In this document: piece by piece, positions 24,702 through 34,300 of the stretch
Layout of the letters: the number at the start of each line of letters is the position of its first letter
How positions within the stretch are numbered: position 1 is the first letter of the stretch
From: DALYJJ01 sp033763935
GTDB lineage: Bacteria; Acidobacteriota; Terriglobia; Bryobacterales; Bryobacteraceae
DNA: 64,000 nucleotides
Direction of reading: 5' to 3'
Assembly (NCBI GenBank): GCA_033763935.1
Contig: JANRJO010000083.1
Coordinates: 37,446-101,445 of the forward strand
Made by a program: the position numbers and the translations under genes
Notes under the pieces: model-generated
What the model was told of the DNA's origin: nothing
Seen by the model: only the letters and a program-made list of their open reading frames with translations
Databases searched by the model: none

Positions 24702-26189
24702 TTACCTAAGGGTGGACAATACGCACTGGGCGGCGGCGATGAGACCGTCGGCGGCCAAAGGAGTGAGGATTCCGGCGCCTCTGTACGCCTGTACTTCATT
24801 GATGAAGGCGCCGAGGATGCCAGTGGCCGAGGGGCGGTCCGCGGCAATAGCCTTATTGGCCGCGTCCACCTTGCTCAACAGGCTGTTCTTGCGGCCGCTT
24901 TCGAGGGTGACCGCTTCCACCATTGGACGCAAGTCCCCGCACCCGTACCGGCACATCACTGCGTCCGAAGTGAACCCGTTGGCGAAGCTCGCTCGCGTAC
25001 CGGCCGCGATGATCCGGCCGTCAGGCTGGAAGGCAAACGCGGTGACGTTGCTGTTTTCCGTGCCGAAGTCGGTTGTGATGGCGCCGCCTACGCCGAAGGA
25101 CGTGTCCGTTGCGCCGTTCGGCAGTATGCGCGCGGACGTAAAGGCCAGGCTGTTCTCCGAGGTCTGCACCTGTCCGCCCAGCAGGATCTTCCCATCCTGC
25201 TGCAGCGCGAGCGCTGAGGCGGCGTCGGAGAGCGTTGCGGATACGGGAACGCGCTGCAGGCCGTTGGTCCCGAAGGCAGGGTCGGGGAGACCTGAGTTGG
25301 TGAGACGTGTCACGGCCATATCGGAACCGGCGACGCCTGCCAGCACGATCTTGCCGTCCGGCTGAAGGGCGGCCGCCATGGCGAAGTCGGCGGGAGTTCC
25401 AAAGTCGACGAGAGCGATGCCGCCGGCGCCGAAGGAGGTGTCTAGAACGCCGTTGCCGTCCACCCGCGCGGCGAGGAAGTCAAGGCTGAAGGAGAACGCG
25501 CCGCGGAGCCCGGTGAGCACAAACTTGCCATCCGGCTGCGCCAGGAAGCCGGTGAACTGCTCCTGAGCCGGGCTGAGGGCGAGGAAGTACTTTGCCTCGA
25601 CCATACCGGAGGAGGAGAAGCGGGCCATCTCGGCGTCGCCCAGCGTCTCCTCCGTCCGTGTGTTGGCGGCGACAACGATGCGTCCGTCGGGCATCACGGC
25701 CATGCCGAACGTCGCGTCGTGGCGGCCGTCGAAATCAACCTGCACCCATCCTGTGTTCGAGGCAAACGTGGTGTCCAGCGCACCGTCGGAGAGGTAGCGG
25801 AGCAGGAGGACGTCGGAGTCTCCCGTGTCGGGGTCGTTGATGCTGCCGGCAACCAGGATCTTGCCATCCCCAAGCACCCGAACGGCAGCGCTGCTCTCAT
25901 GCTTACCCAAGTCCGTGCGCACCACGCCGCCGGTGCCGAATGCGGTGTCGATGGCGCCGTCGGCGGTGTACCGGACAATCTGGACATCACTCGTGACGCC
26001 GTTGAAGTAGCTGCCGGCGACGAGGATCTTGCCGTCGGGTAAGGTGTGGGCGGCGGCAACATAGGTCTGGTTGCCGAAGTTTGAAATCACCTTGCCGGCC
26101 GAGCCGAAGCTCTGATCAATAGAGGATTGGGCGAAGCAGCCGGCAGCGGCGGCAATGCCTAAGAGGAAGTGGATTCGTGAATGGCGCAT
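24702..26189 (-). CDS. Secreted delta-60-repeat protein with C-terminal FIMAH-like domain
   Basis: A 495-aa secreted protein (signal MRHSRIHFLLGIAAAAGCFAQS). It holds about seven copies of the roughly 50-60-residue delta-60 repeat, each with a D-x-(S/T/A)-F-G (or F-x-x-N-T-G) motif followed by LQPDGKI(V/L)xAG, e.g. LPDGKILVAGSYFNG, LGDGKILVAGS and LQPDGKIVLAGV. This predicts a beta-propeller-like structure. The last roughly 70 residues (SGRKNSLLSKVDAANKAIA ... AFINEVQAYRGAGILTPLAADGLIAAAQ) match a FIMAH domain of surface proteins. Start ATG 26189 is chosen for its signal peptide. No cognate enzyme is adjacent; the binding partner is unknown. Confidence 0.82.
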   Translation of the reverse strand: MRHSRIHFLLGIAAAAGCFAQSSIDQSFGSAGKVISNFGNQTYVAAAHTLPDGKILVAGSYFNGVTSDVQIVRYTADGAIDTAFGTGGVVRTDLGKHESSAAVRVLGDGKILVAGSINDPDTGDSDVLLLRYLSDGALDTTFASNTGWVQVDFDGRHDATFGMAVMPDGRIVVAANTRTEETLGDAEMARFSSSGMVEAKYFLALSPAQEQFTGFLAQPDGKFVLTGLRGAFSFSLDFLAARVDGNGVLDTSFGAGGIALVDFGTPADFAMAAALQPDGKIVLAGVAGSDMAVTRLTNSGLPDPAFGTNGLQRVPVSATLSDAASALALQQDGKILLGGQVQTSENSLAFTSARILPNGATDTSFGVGGAITTDFGTENSNVTAFAFQPDGRIIAAGTRASFANGFTSDAVMCRYGCGDLRPMVEAVTLESGRKNSLLSKVDAANKAIAADRPSATGILGAFINEVQAYRGAGILTPLAADGLIAAAQCVLSTLR

Positions 26190-26232
26190 GGCGTTCTCCG
26201 GTCGAGAATGCGCAATGCGCCCGACGTTTTTG

Positions 26233-26712
26233 TCACTGCCAGTCGATCGACGCGACTTTGCCGTCGAGGAGCCGCACCTTCGCTTCGCCCCCGGTGGTCC
26301 GGTATCGGAACGCCTCGTCAAGCCGCCCGTCTTCGAAGACTGTGATCCGCGAGCGAGGAGCACCGCACCGCGCCAGAAGCGCCTCCCGCGAGATCCCGAT
26401 CTCGACCGTCTCCAGTTCCGCCCGGGTAAGTGTCCGCTCAGGCGGGGCGGCAGCCGCCGCAGGCAGCGCCGGCCGCACAGCGGAGGGCGGCGCCGCCTCC
26501 GGAATCGGTACCGGTTGTGACCCTCCCGCCGCCGCCGAGCCAAGCGCGGATGCGGCTCTGCCCAGGCTGTGTTGAATGGAGGAAGCGGCAGTGCGCCCGG
26601 CCTTCCCCGCTGCCGTCGCCGTAGCCCCCGTGAGAACCGCGCTTCCGACCATTTGAGCCTGTGCTGCCGTTCCAATTAAAACGGCTGCAGTTGCGGTGAG
26701 ACGACGGTGCAT
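26233..26712 (-). CDS. Secreted protein with SmpA/BamE-like C-terminal domain
   Basis: A 159-aa protein with a signal peptide (MHRRLTATAAVLIGTAAQA), an alanine/proline-rich linker, and a C-terminal domain of about 60 residues: LETVEIGISREALLARCGAPRSRITVFEDGRLDEAFRYRT, ending EAKVRLLDGKVASIDWQ. This is the BamE/SmpA-type pattern (G-x-(S/T)-x-x-x-(L/V)-x-x-x-x-G-x-P then a V-x-L-x-D-G-x-V strand). The AAGGAG ribosome site precedes ATG 26712. BamE proper is a lipoprotein with a Cys anchor, absent here, so assignment to outer-membrane assembly is not supported. Confidence 0.65.
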   Translation of the reverse strand: MHRRLTATAAVLIGTAAQAQMVGSAVLTGATATAAGKAGRTAASSIQHSLGRAASALGSAAAGGSQPVPIPEAAPPSAVRPALPAAAAAPPERTLTRAELETVEIGISREALLARCGAPRSRITVFEDGRLDEAFRYRTTGGEAKVRLLDGKVASIDWQ

Positions 26713-26787
26713 GGGAGGCTCCTTGGGAGCGAGTGTACCCGCCCTAATGGGCCCGGAGCGAGCACATCAGGTGAAATCGGAGCGCAT

Positions 26788-28131
26788 ATGAGGGAAACGC
26801 ACGAGGTGACTCGGCGCACATTTCTGGGAACAGCGGCTGGCGGCATCGCGCTTGCCGCCCCTCGCCCGAGACGTTGCGTCGTGGTGGGCGCCGGTCTGGC
26901 AGGACTCTCCGCGGCCTACGCCCTGCGAAAAGCCGGCTGGGACATCACCGTCCTCGAGGCTCGTGACCGGCTGGGCGGCCGCGTGTTCTCACACCGCTTC
27001 CCCCAGGCGCCGGCTCTCGTCTGCGAGCTCGGGGCGGAGTGGATTGGGGAAAGCCACGCGCGCATGCTCGCCCTCTGCCGCGAACTCGAACTGCCGCTGC
27101 AGGCTCACCGCTTCAGAACCTGGCTGCTGCAGGACGGAGCCGTGCGCGCCCCCGCGGAATGGAAGTTCTCGGACGCCGCCGAAAACGCGTACCGCAAGTT
27201 CGAGAGAGAGTATCGCGCCTACGGCCGCAAGCAGAAGGAGGCGCTCGACCGTTACGACTGGTGGCGCTGGCTAGAAAAGCTCGGCTTCCCGCAAGAGGAC
27301 CTCCGGCTTCGCGACCTCATCGACAGCACCGATTTCGGCGAGTCCATCCGCCACGTATCCGCCTACGCCGCCGCCGCCGAGTACTTCGAGTCCAGCGCCG
27401 CGAACGAGATGGACTACAAAATCACCGGCGGCAACTCACGCTTGGTGGAAGCCTTGGCCGCCCGCCTTGCACCCGGTTCCGTCCTCACCGGCGTCAAGGT
27501 GGATGAGATTCGCCAGCGCGGCGGCGCCGTCACCGTGCGGTGCAGCGACCGCGCGTTCTCCGCCGACGCCTGTATCTGCACGGTCCCCTCCACCGTGCTC
27601 GACGCCATCCGCTTTGATCCGCCCTTGCCCGCCGCCCAGGCCGAAGCCGCCGCCGCGCTCCAGTACGCCAGAATCATCAAAAACTCCGTCCTCTTCGGCT
27701 CGCGATTCTGGCAGGCCGACGACTTCTCGGTGGTCAGCGACGTGACCGCGCACTACTACTTTCACAGCACGCAGCAGCAGCAAGGCGAACCCGGCATCCT
27801 CTGCAGTTACGCCACCGGGGACAAAGCCGATATCCTTGCCGCCGCCGGCGCCGCCCGCCGCCAGCACATCATCACCCGCGATCTCGAGGCCGTGGATCCC
27901 TCCGCCTCCAGCCTGGCCTGGACCATCGCCTCCTATGCCTGGCAGCGTGACCCGTTCACGCGCGGCGCCTACGCGCTCTACCGTCCCGGCCAGTGGTTCA
28001 GCGTCCGCCCGCTGCTGGCACGTCCGCACGGCAAAGTGCTGTTCGCGGGCGAGCATCTGGCCGATTGGCAGGGCTTCATGGAAGGCGCCGTCGTCACCGG
28101 CGAGGCCGCCGCCCGGGCGCTCGCGAGATGA
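26788..28131 (+). CDS. Flavin-containing amine oxidoreductase, Tat-exported
   Basis: A 447-aa FAD enzyme of the monoamine oxidase family. VTRRTFLGTAAGGIALAAP is a twin-arginine signal, so it acts outside the cytoplasm. The FAD site is CVVVGAGLAGLSAAYALRKAGWDITVLEARDRLGGRV (GxGxxG with the family GGR motif). LGAEWIGESHARM and the C-terminal KVLFAGEHLADWQGFMEGAVVTGEAAARAL complete the fold. The stop overlaps the MFS gene's ATG (ATGA), so the two are coupled. The substrate is unknown; the neighbouring transporter suggests it processes something imported or exported. Confidence 0.85.
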   Translation: MRETHEVTRRTFLGTAAGGIALAAPRPRRCVVVGAGLAGLSAAYALRKAGWDITVLEARDRLGGRVFSHRFPQAPALVCELGAEWIGESHARMLALCRELELPLQAHRFRTWLLQDGAVRAPAEWKFSDAAENAYRKFEREYRAYGRKQKEALDRYDWWRWLEKLGFPQEDLRLRDLIDSTDFGESIRHVSAYAAAAEYFESSAANEMDYKITGGNSRLVEALAARLAPGSVLTGVKVDEIRQRGGAVTVRCSDRAFSADACICTVPSTVLDAIRFDPPLPAAQAEAAAALQYARIIKNSVLFGSRFWQADDFSVVSDVTAHYYFHSTQQQQGEPGILCSYATGDKADILAAAGAARRQHIITRDLEAVDPSASSLAWTIASYAWQRDPFTRGAYALYRPGQWFSVRPLLARPHGKVLFAGEHLADWQGFMEGAVVTGEAAARALAR

Positions 28132-29327
28132 CGCAGGGCCGCGCCGTTTGGAGCATCAGCCTCTGGATGATGTTCTGCTCGTTCCTCTCCTACCTGGACC
28201 GCCAGGCCCTCGCCGTACTCTCCCCCTCCATCCTCGCCGAAACCCATATGACTGCCGAGGCATATGGCCGCGTCGTCGCCGGCTTCTCCGTAGCCTACAT
28301 GCTCGGCAACCCCATCTGGGGCTCGCTCCTCGACCGCTTCGGACTCCGGCTCGGGATGACCGCCGCCGTCGCTCTCTGGACGGTTGCCAGCGCCGCTCAC
28401 GCCGGCATGGCGGACTTCGCCGGTTTTGTGCTCTGCCGGACCCTCCTCGGGTTCGGCGAGGGGGCCACCTTCCCGGGCGGCCTGCGCGCCGCGATGGACT
28501 CCCTCCCGCCGAACCGAACCGCCCGGGGCATCGCCCTCGCTTACAGCGGAGGCAGCCTGGGAGCAATCCTCACGCCCCTGCTTGTAGTGCCCGTGGCGGC
28601 GGCGTGGGGCTGGCGCGCGGCGTTCCTGGTGACAGGCGTGCTCGGCGCAGCATGGATCGCCGGGTGGCTGCGGTTGGCGCGGCCGCCCTACCTCCCGCAG
28701 AAGGACTCACCACGCGCCGCCCGCTTCACCTGGCCCGACCCGCGGGAGCGCCGCTTCTGGAGCCTCGTCGCCAGCTACTCGCTCGGAGCCGCAGCCCTCG
28801 GCCCGATCCTCTACCTGGCGCCGCTCTACCTTGGCCGTGTGCACGGCTTATCCCAAAGCGAACTCGGGCGTGTGCTCTGGATTCCCCCGCTAGGCTGGGA
28901 GGTCGGCTACTTCTTTTGGGGCTGGGTCACCGACCGCTTCGCGCCAGGCCGGCCCAGACCCGTTTGGCTGTTCGTCCTCCTCGCGGCGCTCGCCTTGCCC
29001 TTTGCGGCCACTCCCTCGGTCCCATCGCCGGCCGGCGTGCTCGCCCTCATGTGGCTGGCCATGTTTGCCGCCAGCGGCTTCGTAGTCGCCTCCCTCAGGT
29101 CAGCAGCGGTCCTGTATCCCCGGGAGCAAACGTCGCTGGTGGCAGGCATCGGAGCGGGATCATGGTCCGCGCTCGTGGCGGTCTTGCTGCCTGTCCTTGG
29201 TCGATGGTTTGACGATGCCCGGTTCGCGGACACCTTCGTCCTGCTGGCCGTGCTGCCCGCCGCCGGGACAACCGCCTGGATCCTGCTGTCCCGCGGCCTC
29301 GCAGCTACTTCGCCGCCGGCGGAATGA
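28128..29327 (+). CDS. MFS transporter, anion:cation symporter (hexuronate-like) family
   Basis: A 399-aa carrier with about twelve TM helices. SYLDRQALAVLSPSIL in helix 1, GNPIWGSLLDRFGLRLGM (the G-x-L-x-D-R-x-G loop) and RTLLGFGEGATFPGGLRAAMDSLPPNRTARGIALAYSGGSLGAI are typical of the ACS family, which takes up hexuronates, tartrate and similar anions. ATG 28128 overlaps the FAD oxidase stop by four bases. Its tail overlaps the convergent YCII-like gene by 23 bases. A sugar acid or small organic anion is the likely cargo. Confidence 0.82.
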   Translation: MTQGRAVWSISLWMMFCSFLSYLDRQALAVLSPSILAETHMTAEAYGRVVAGFSVAYMLGNPIWGSLLDRFGLRLGMTAAVALWTVASAAHAGMADFAGFVLCRTLLGFGEGATFPGGLRAAMDSLPPNRTARGIALAYSGGSLGAILTPLLVVPVAAAWGWRAAFLVTGVLGAAWIAGWLRLARPPYLPQKDSPRAARFTWPDPRERRFWSLVASYSLGAAALGPILYLAPLYLGRVHGLSQSELGRVLWIPPLGWEVGYFFWGWVTDRFAPGRPRPVWLFVLLAALALPFAATPSVPSPAGVLALMWLAMFAASGFVVASLRSAAVLYPREQTSLVAGIGAGSWSALVAVLLPVLGRWFDDARFADTFVLLAVLPAAGTTAWILLSRGLAATSPPAE

Positions 29328-30027
29328 CCTCGTTGGCGACGAACCACATGAGGTTGTCGGTGCGCACATAGCCTTCTCGCACCAGGGGATCCTGCGCGAC
29401 CAATGCCGTCGCCTCCTCAAGCGTCATGGCGGACAAGACGGCGAGGCCCAGGGGCTGGGCGACCGCGCTGCTCTGCCCCGGGTCAAGGCTCAAGCGCCCG
29501 CGCATCCTCACTTTGCCGGTGCGTTCCAGGCTCTCGACGTACTCGCGGTGGCTCTTGGCAAGCGCGCCCGGTGGTTCATCCTTCCACTTGTCGGTGCGCC
29601 GGTAGATGACCAGCGGCAGCCGGACCATCTCAAATTTTGCTTTGGGGTCCGTTTTGAGCTGTGTCATCAGAGGTTCGCCGACCCCATCCGGCCCAACCCA
29701 CCGGTACATCTCGACACTCAACCGCTTCTTCTGCACGGCAGGATCCGCCGCCGCCCACGCTTCGGCTTCGGCGATCGAGGAGCAGCGATAGACAACGATA
29801 CCGATCGGGCCGCCGCGAATGGCCATCGGTCCGGCGGCAAGCAGTTTGCCCTCCTGGCCCATCCGCTCCAGGTGCGCCAGGTGGGCTTTCTGAATCTCCT
29901 GCGCCTCGGCGTCAGGAATGGGCTTGCGTTCCGGGTGCGCGTTCAGAAAGCCCCAACAATAGTTCTCGGCGGCGGCAGCGGCGCCGGCGGTCAGCGCGGC
30001 CAGCATCAACAGGCGGGTCACCGCCAT
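29305..30027 (-). CDS. Secreted protein with two YCII-like domains
   Basis: A 240-aa protein starting MAVTRLLMLAALTAGAAAAAENY, a signal peptide. It has two tandem segments of the dimeric alpha-beta-barrel YCII type: KAHLAHLERMGQEGKLLAAGPMAIRGGPIGIVVYRCSSIAEAEAWAAADPAV and KSHREYVESLERTGKVRMRGRLSLD ... AVLSAMTLEEATALVAQDPLVREGYV. The YCII fold often binds small molecules or acts as a dehydratase. Export of a doubled YCII protein is less usual. The start at ATG 30027 is favoured by the signal. The function is unknown. Confidence 0.7.
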   Translation of the reverse strand: MAVTRLLMLAALTAGAAAAAENYCWGFLNAHPERKPIPDAEAQEIQKAHLAHLERMGQEGKLLAAGPMAIRGGPIGIVVYRCSSIAEAEAWAAADPAVQKKRLSVEMYRWVGPDGVGEPLMTQLKTDPKAKFEMVRLPLVIYRRTDKWKDEPPGALAKSHREYVESLERTGKVRMRGRLSLDPGQSSAVAQPLGLAVLSAMTLEEATALVAQDPLVREGYVRTDNLMWFVANEVIPPAAK

Positions 30028-30067
30028 ATTGTAAGTCCGCCGCCCCACCCGGAGCCCGCGCCTGCGG

Positions 30068-30095
30068 GAAAATGTTGCGTTTGGCAACTTTCCCT
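30068..30095. promoter_or_regulatory. Small inverted repeat between divergent genes
   Basis: GTTGC-GTTTG-GCAAC lies in the region between the YCII-like and DUF4097 genes, with TTT after it. It could be an operator or a weak hairpin; I have no further support. Confidence 0.25.
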
Positions 30096-30153
30096 CATAA
30101 CACGCGGAACTCCAACCCCCCTTCGAGCGTATGAGCATGACAAGGAGCACTTT

Positions 30154-31086
30154 ATGAGCAGATTGGCGGTGTACGCGTTGGCAGCGGGAGTTTCCCTCGC
30201 GCTCGCCGGGTGCGATATCGAAGACTGGGGCGACATGAGCCGGTTCAAGGAGGACTTCAGCTACAGCTATCCGCTGAAGTCCGGCGGTAAAGTCTCGCTC
30301 GAAAGCTTCAACGGCTCGGTCGAAGTCATCGGATGGGAAAAGGACTCCATCCAGATCACCGGCACCAAGTATGCCGCATCCGAGGAGCTGCTGCAGGCGA
30401 TTAAGATCGACATCTCCGCCGCCCCGGACGCCGTACGTATCCGCACCTTCCGCCCCATGGAGCGGCGAGGCAACCTCGGTGCGAAGTACGTTCTCCGCGT
30501 GCCCGCCCGCGTGGAACTGGAGCGCATTGAGAGCTCCAACGGCGGCGTGCGCATCGAAGGGCTCACCGGTCCCGTTCGTCTCAAAACGTCAAACGGCGGC
30601 GTGAAGATCTGGAAACTGAAGGGCCCGCTTGAGGCCGCAACCTCCAACGGCGGCATCGAGGTCACCGAGTTCGAAGGCAGCGCGGTTCTCCGCTCCTCCA
30701 ACGGCGGAATTCGCGCCGAGGGCGTTCGCGGCCATTTCGAGGCCACCACCTCGAACGCGTCCATCGATGCCCGCCTCAGCTCCATCGAGAGCGGCCGCCC
30801 GGTCAAGCTCGACACATCGAACGGGCCCATCACCGTCACGCTCGAAGAAGTGAAGGGCAATGACATCATTGCCGACACCAGCAACTCGTCCATCACCGTC
30901 AAGCTGCCCTCCGCGGCGGGCGCACAGGCGCGGGCCTCAACATCGAATGGGAACATTCAAACCGACTTCGATGTCAGCGTGCGCGGTACGCAGTCCAAGA
31001 ATCGCTTGGAGGGCGCCATCGGCGGCGGCGGCCCACTGCTCGACCTGACCACCTCCAACGGGAACATTCGTATTCACCGCCTCTGA
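30154..31086 (+). CDS. DUF4097-family beta-helical lipoprotein
   Basis: A 310-aa protein with lipobox LALAGC (MSRLAVYALAAGVSLALAGCD), so it is membrane-anchored outside the cytoplasm. A beta-rich N-terminal part (SGGKVSLESFNGSVEVIGWEKDSIQITG) leads into about nine SNx turns spaced roughly 18-22 residues apart (SNGGVRIEG, SNGGVKIWK, SNGGIEVTE, SNGGIRAEG, SNASIDARL, SNGPITVTL, SNSSITVKL, SNGNIQTDF, SNGNIRIHR). This predicts a right-handed beta-helix ladder of the YvlB/DUF4097 type. AAGGAG (30142-30147) precedes ATG 30154. Function in this family is unclear. Confidence 0.82.
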   Translation: MSRLAVYALAAGVSLALAGCDIEDWGDMSRFKEDFSYSYPLKSGGKVSLESFNGSVEVIGWEKDSIQITGTKYAASEELLQAIKIDISAAPDAVRIRTFRPMERRGNLGAKYVLRVPARVELERIESSNGGVRIEGLTGPVRLKTSNGGVKIWKLKGPLEAATSNGGIEVTEFEGSAVLRSSNGGIRAEGVRGHFEATTSNASIDARLSSIESGRPVKLDTSNGPITVTLEEVKGNDIIADTSNSSITVKLPSAAGAQARASTSNGNIQTDFDVSVRGTQSKNRLEGAIGGGGPLLDLTTSNGNIRIHRL

Positions 31087-31119
31087 TCGGCTTCGTACTC
31101 CCGCTGGCTCCTCCGACAC

Positions 31120-31147
31120 GGGTGCGGCGAAGGTGGGCGCCGCACCC
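31120..31147 (+). terminator. Strong hairpin after the DUF4097 gene
   Basis: GGGTGCGGCG (31120-31129), 8-base loop, CGCCGCACCC (31138-31147): ten perfect pairs 34 bases after the stop. No T-run follows, so it may need Rho or act only as an RNA-stabilising stem. The rest of 31148-31329 shows nothing clear besides the A/T-rich ATAAAAATCG and a ribosome site GGGGGAG before ATG 31330. Confidence 0.5.
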
Positions 31148-31329
31148 TGATAGCTTTCCAATAAAAATCGCCCCGCTTCGTTATAGAAGTATTCCCTCGC
31201 TGGATTCACCATCAGTTAGTCCTGGGAGTGCTGGGGTTCTTTGATCTGGGTCCCTGTTTACCGCTCTCGTCGGCGGATATTCCGCTCTCCGGACCACGAA
31301 ACGACTGGGGTTGCGAAGGGGGAGTTCGG

Positions 31330-34300
31330 ATGTACGACCGAATCCGCTGCAAGATTGTTTTCCTGATTCTCGCCGCACTCACCGCGGCATCTCTCTGGGC
31401 ACAGGTCTCGGGCCGCATGTCGGGCACCGTCATTGATCCCTCCGGAAATGTCATCGTCGGCGCGGAGGTAACGGTTACGAATGAAGGCACGGGCGAAACC
31501 GCGACGACCAAGTCCGGCGAACTGGGCCAATTCCTGTTTCCCAACGTCCTTCCCGGGACGTACACGCTCCGGGTGAAGATGAACGGCTTCACCACGCATG
31601 AGCGCACCAACCTGGTGGTCAACGCCAACCAAAGCTTGACCCTTGGCGACATCTCGCTTACCGTCGGCTCGGTCACTGAAACGGTCTCCGTCGTCGCGCA
31701 AGGCGCCACCGTGCAGACCGACACCACTGGCCAGACCGCCCTCCTTTCGAGCAACCAGCTCTCCGGCCTGATGCAGCGCGGCCGCGATATCGTCGCCCTG
31801 ATGACCGTCCTTCCCGGCGTCTCGCAGAATGCCGGGAGCGACTCGCTGGGCGGCAACTGGGGCACGGAAACGCCCAACATGCAGGGCACGCGAAGCCACT
31901 GGAATGTTTTTGCGCTGGACGGGCAGCCCGGCGCCGACATCGATGCCCTCAGCTTCTTCACCATCTCTGTCAGCATGGATGCGATCGAAGAGGTGAGCGT
32001 GAAGTCGAGCTCGTTCCTCGCCGAAAACGGCCGCACGCCCGGCGTGCAGGTGAACATCCTCTCGAAATCCGGAACCAAGGAGTTCCACGGATCGGCGTAT
32101 TACTTCAAGCGCCATGAGATGTTCAACGCCAACAACTTCTTCAACAACCGCCTGGGAATCGGCAAGCCGCTGGTGCGCTACAACACCTTCGGCGGCGTGC
32201 TGGGCGGCCCCATCTTCATCCCCAAAGTATTCAACACCAGCAAGGACAAGCTGTTCTTCTTTGTGAGCCGCGAAGACTGGCGCATCAAGCTCCCCGGTCC
32301 GCTGCTCAACACCACGCTGCCTACGGAACTGGAGCGCGCCGGCAACTTCTCCCGCAGCTTCGACCAGAACGGCCAGCTCATCACCGTGCAGGATCCCCTC
32401 AACGGCCGCACCCCGTTCGTCAACAACACCATCCCCGCCAACCGCATCAACGTGTTCGGCCAGCGCATGTTGGCCTGGCACCCCAATCCGAACTTCTTCG
32501 ACACCAACATCAGCCGCAACGCGTTCAACTATCGCTTCCAGGAAACGCGTGAGCAGCCGAAGTACCAGACGCAGATCAAGGTGGACTACCTGCCGACGGC
32601 CAGAGACCGCATCTCCTTCCGGCCTCGATTCTGGACATCCGACCTGCAGGGACAGGCGCAATCCACCGCCTTCGGCGGTAACTTCTTCGCGCAGCCGCAC
32701 CGCTACAAGTACAAGGCGGACGCCTACGCCGGCGCTTACACCCGCACCTTCTCGCCCACGGTCATCAACGAGTTCAACATCGCATTTTCGAAGGTGCAGG
32801 AACTCGGGACCATGGACGAGGACCGCTTCCAGCTCGCCAACGTGCGCCGCGAGAAACACAACCTGCAGGGGCTGCGGCAACTCTTCCCCTCGGTGAACCC
32901 GCTCAACCTCATCCCCCAGATGTCGTTCGGCGGTCTGCCGAACGCGCCCTCCACCTCGTTCGATCCGCGTACGCCGATCGAAGCGGAGGACACCCGCTGG
33001 TTCATCACCAACAACCTCAGCTGGGTGAAGGGCCGCCACAACATGAAGTTCGGCTTCTACTTCGAACAGAACGTGGCCAGCGAAGGACCGCGCGCGGCGG
33101 GCGGCGGTCATATGGGCAACTTCAACTTCGGGCGCGACGCGAATAACCCCCTCGATTCGAACCACCCCTTCGCCAACGCCATTCTCGGCAACTTCTTCAG
33201 CTACCAGGAATCGAACAACCGCACCAACGGACAGGCCTCCGTCTACAGCGCCGAGTGGTTCCTGCAGGACTCCTGGAAGGCGACGAAGCGGTTGAACATC
33301 GATTTCGGTGTCCGCTTCTACAGCTTCACGCCGTGGCGGTACCGGCGCGATATCGGCGCCGCCCTCTCGATTGACCGCTATGACACGCGGCGCACGCCGC
33401 TGCTCTACCGGCCGGCCCTTGACGCGAACGGCCGCCGCGTAGCTGCGGATCCCCGCACCGGCCAATTGTTCCCCACTCCCTACATCGGCGCGTTTGTGCC
33501 CGGCACCGGCGACCGCTTCAACGGCGTGGTCCTGGTAACGGACGACTCCTATCCCGAAGGCTTCCGCGACCGCCCGCCGCTGCAGGTAGCCCCGCGCGCC
33601 GGGTTCGCCCTTGACGCCTTCGGAAACGGCAAGACCGTCGTCCGCGGCGGCTTCGGCGTCGCCAAACAAACGGTATTTTCGTCACAGAATTCGATGTGGA
33701 CGACCACCACCGCGCCCCCATTCATCGAGAGCCCGACCATCTTCTTCGGCACCATCGACACCTTCCTCGGCGCCGGCCAGGTCTTGTTCCCCACGGACGC
33801 CTCCTCCTTCGACCGCCCGTTCGAGAATGTGCCGACCGTCTACAACTGGCTGTTCGGCATCCAGCAGAGCGTGGGCCTCGGCTCGGTGCTCGACGTGAGC
33901 TATGCCGGCAACAGCGGCCGCTGGCTCCGGCAGAACCGGCCCATCAACACCTTGCCCCCCGGCACCCGCTTCCGCGCGGACGCGCAGGACCCCACCACCG
34001 GCCGCCCGTTGCCGGACATCTTCCTGCGGCCGTACCTGGGCTTCCAGGGCGTGAGCTACATCGAGGACTCCGGCTACTCCAACTACCATGCTCTCCAGGT
34101 TGCCTTGAACCGCCGCTACGCCAAGGGCTTCCAGTACGGCGTCGCCTACACGTGGTCCAAGGCCATGGGCATCGCCAACCAGGACGGCGGCGGACTGCCC
34201 ATCTATCGCGACTATCGCACCTACCTCTACGGCAAGCTGGGCTTCGACCAGACTCACATGTTCGTCTTCAACTACCTGTACTCGCTTCCCAAGTTGCAGG

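Noticed and set aside
31258..33669. An open frame of about 800 codons on the minus strand through the TonB receptor gene
   Set aside because: It is a shadow of a high-GC gene: no signal, no domain, valine/glutamate/glycine-rich composition, and the plus-strand receptor is unambiguous.
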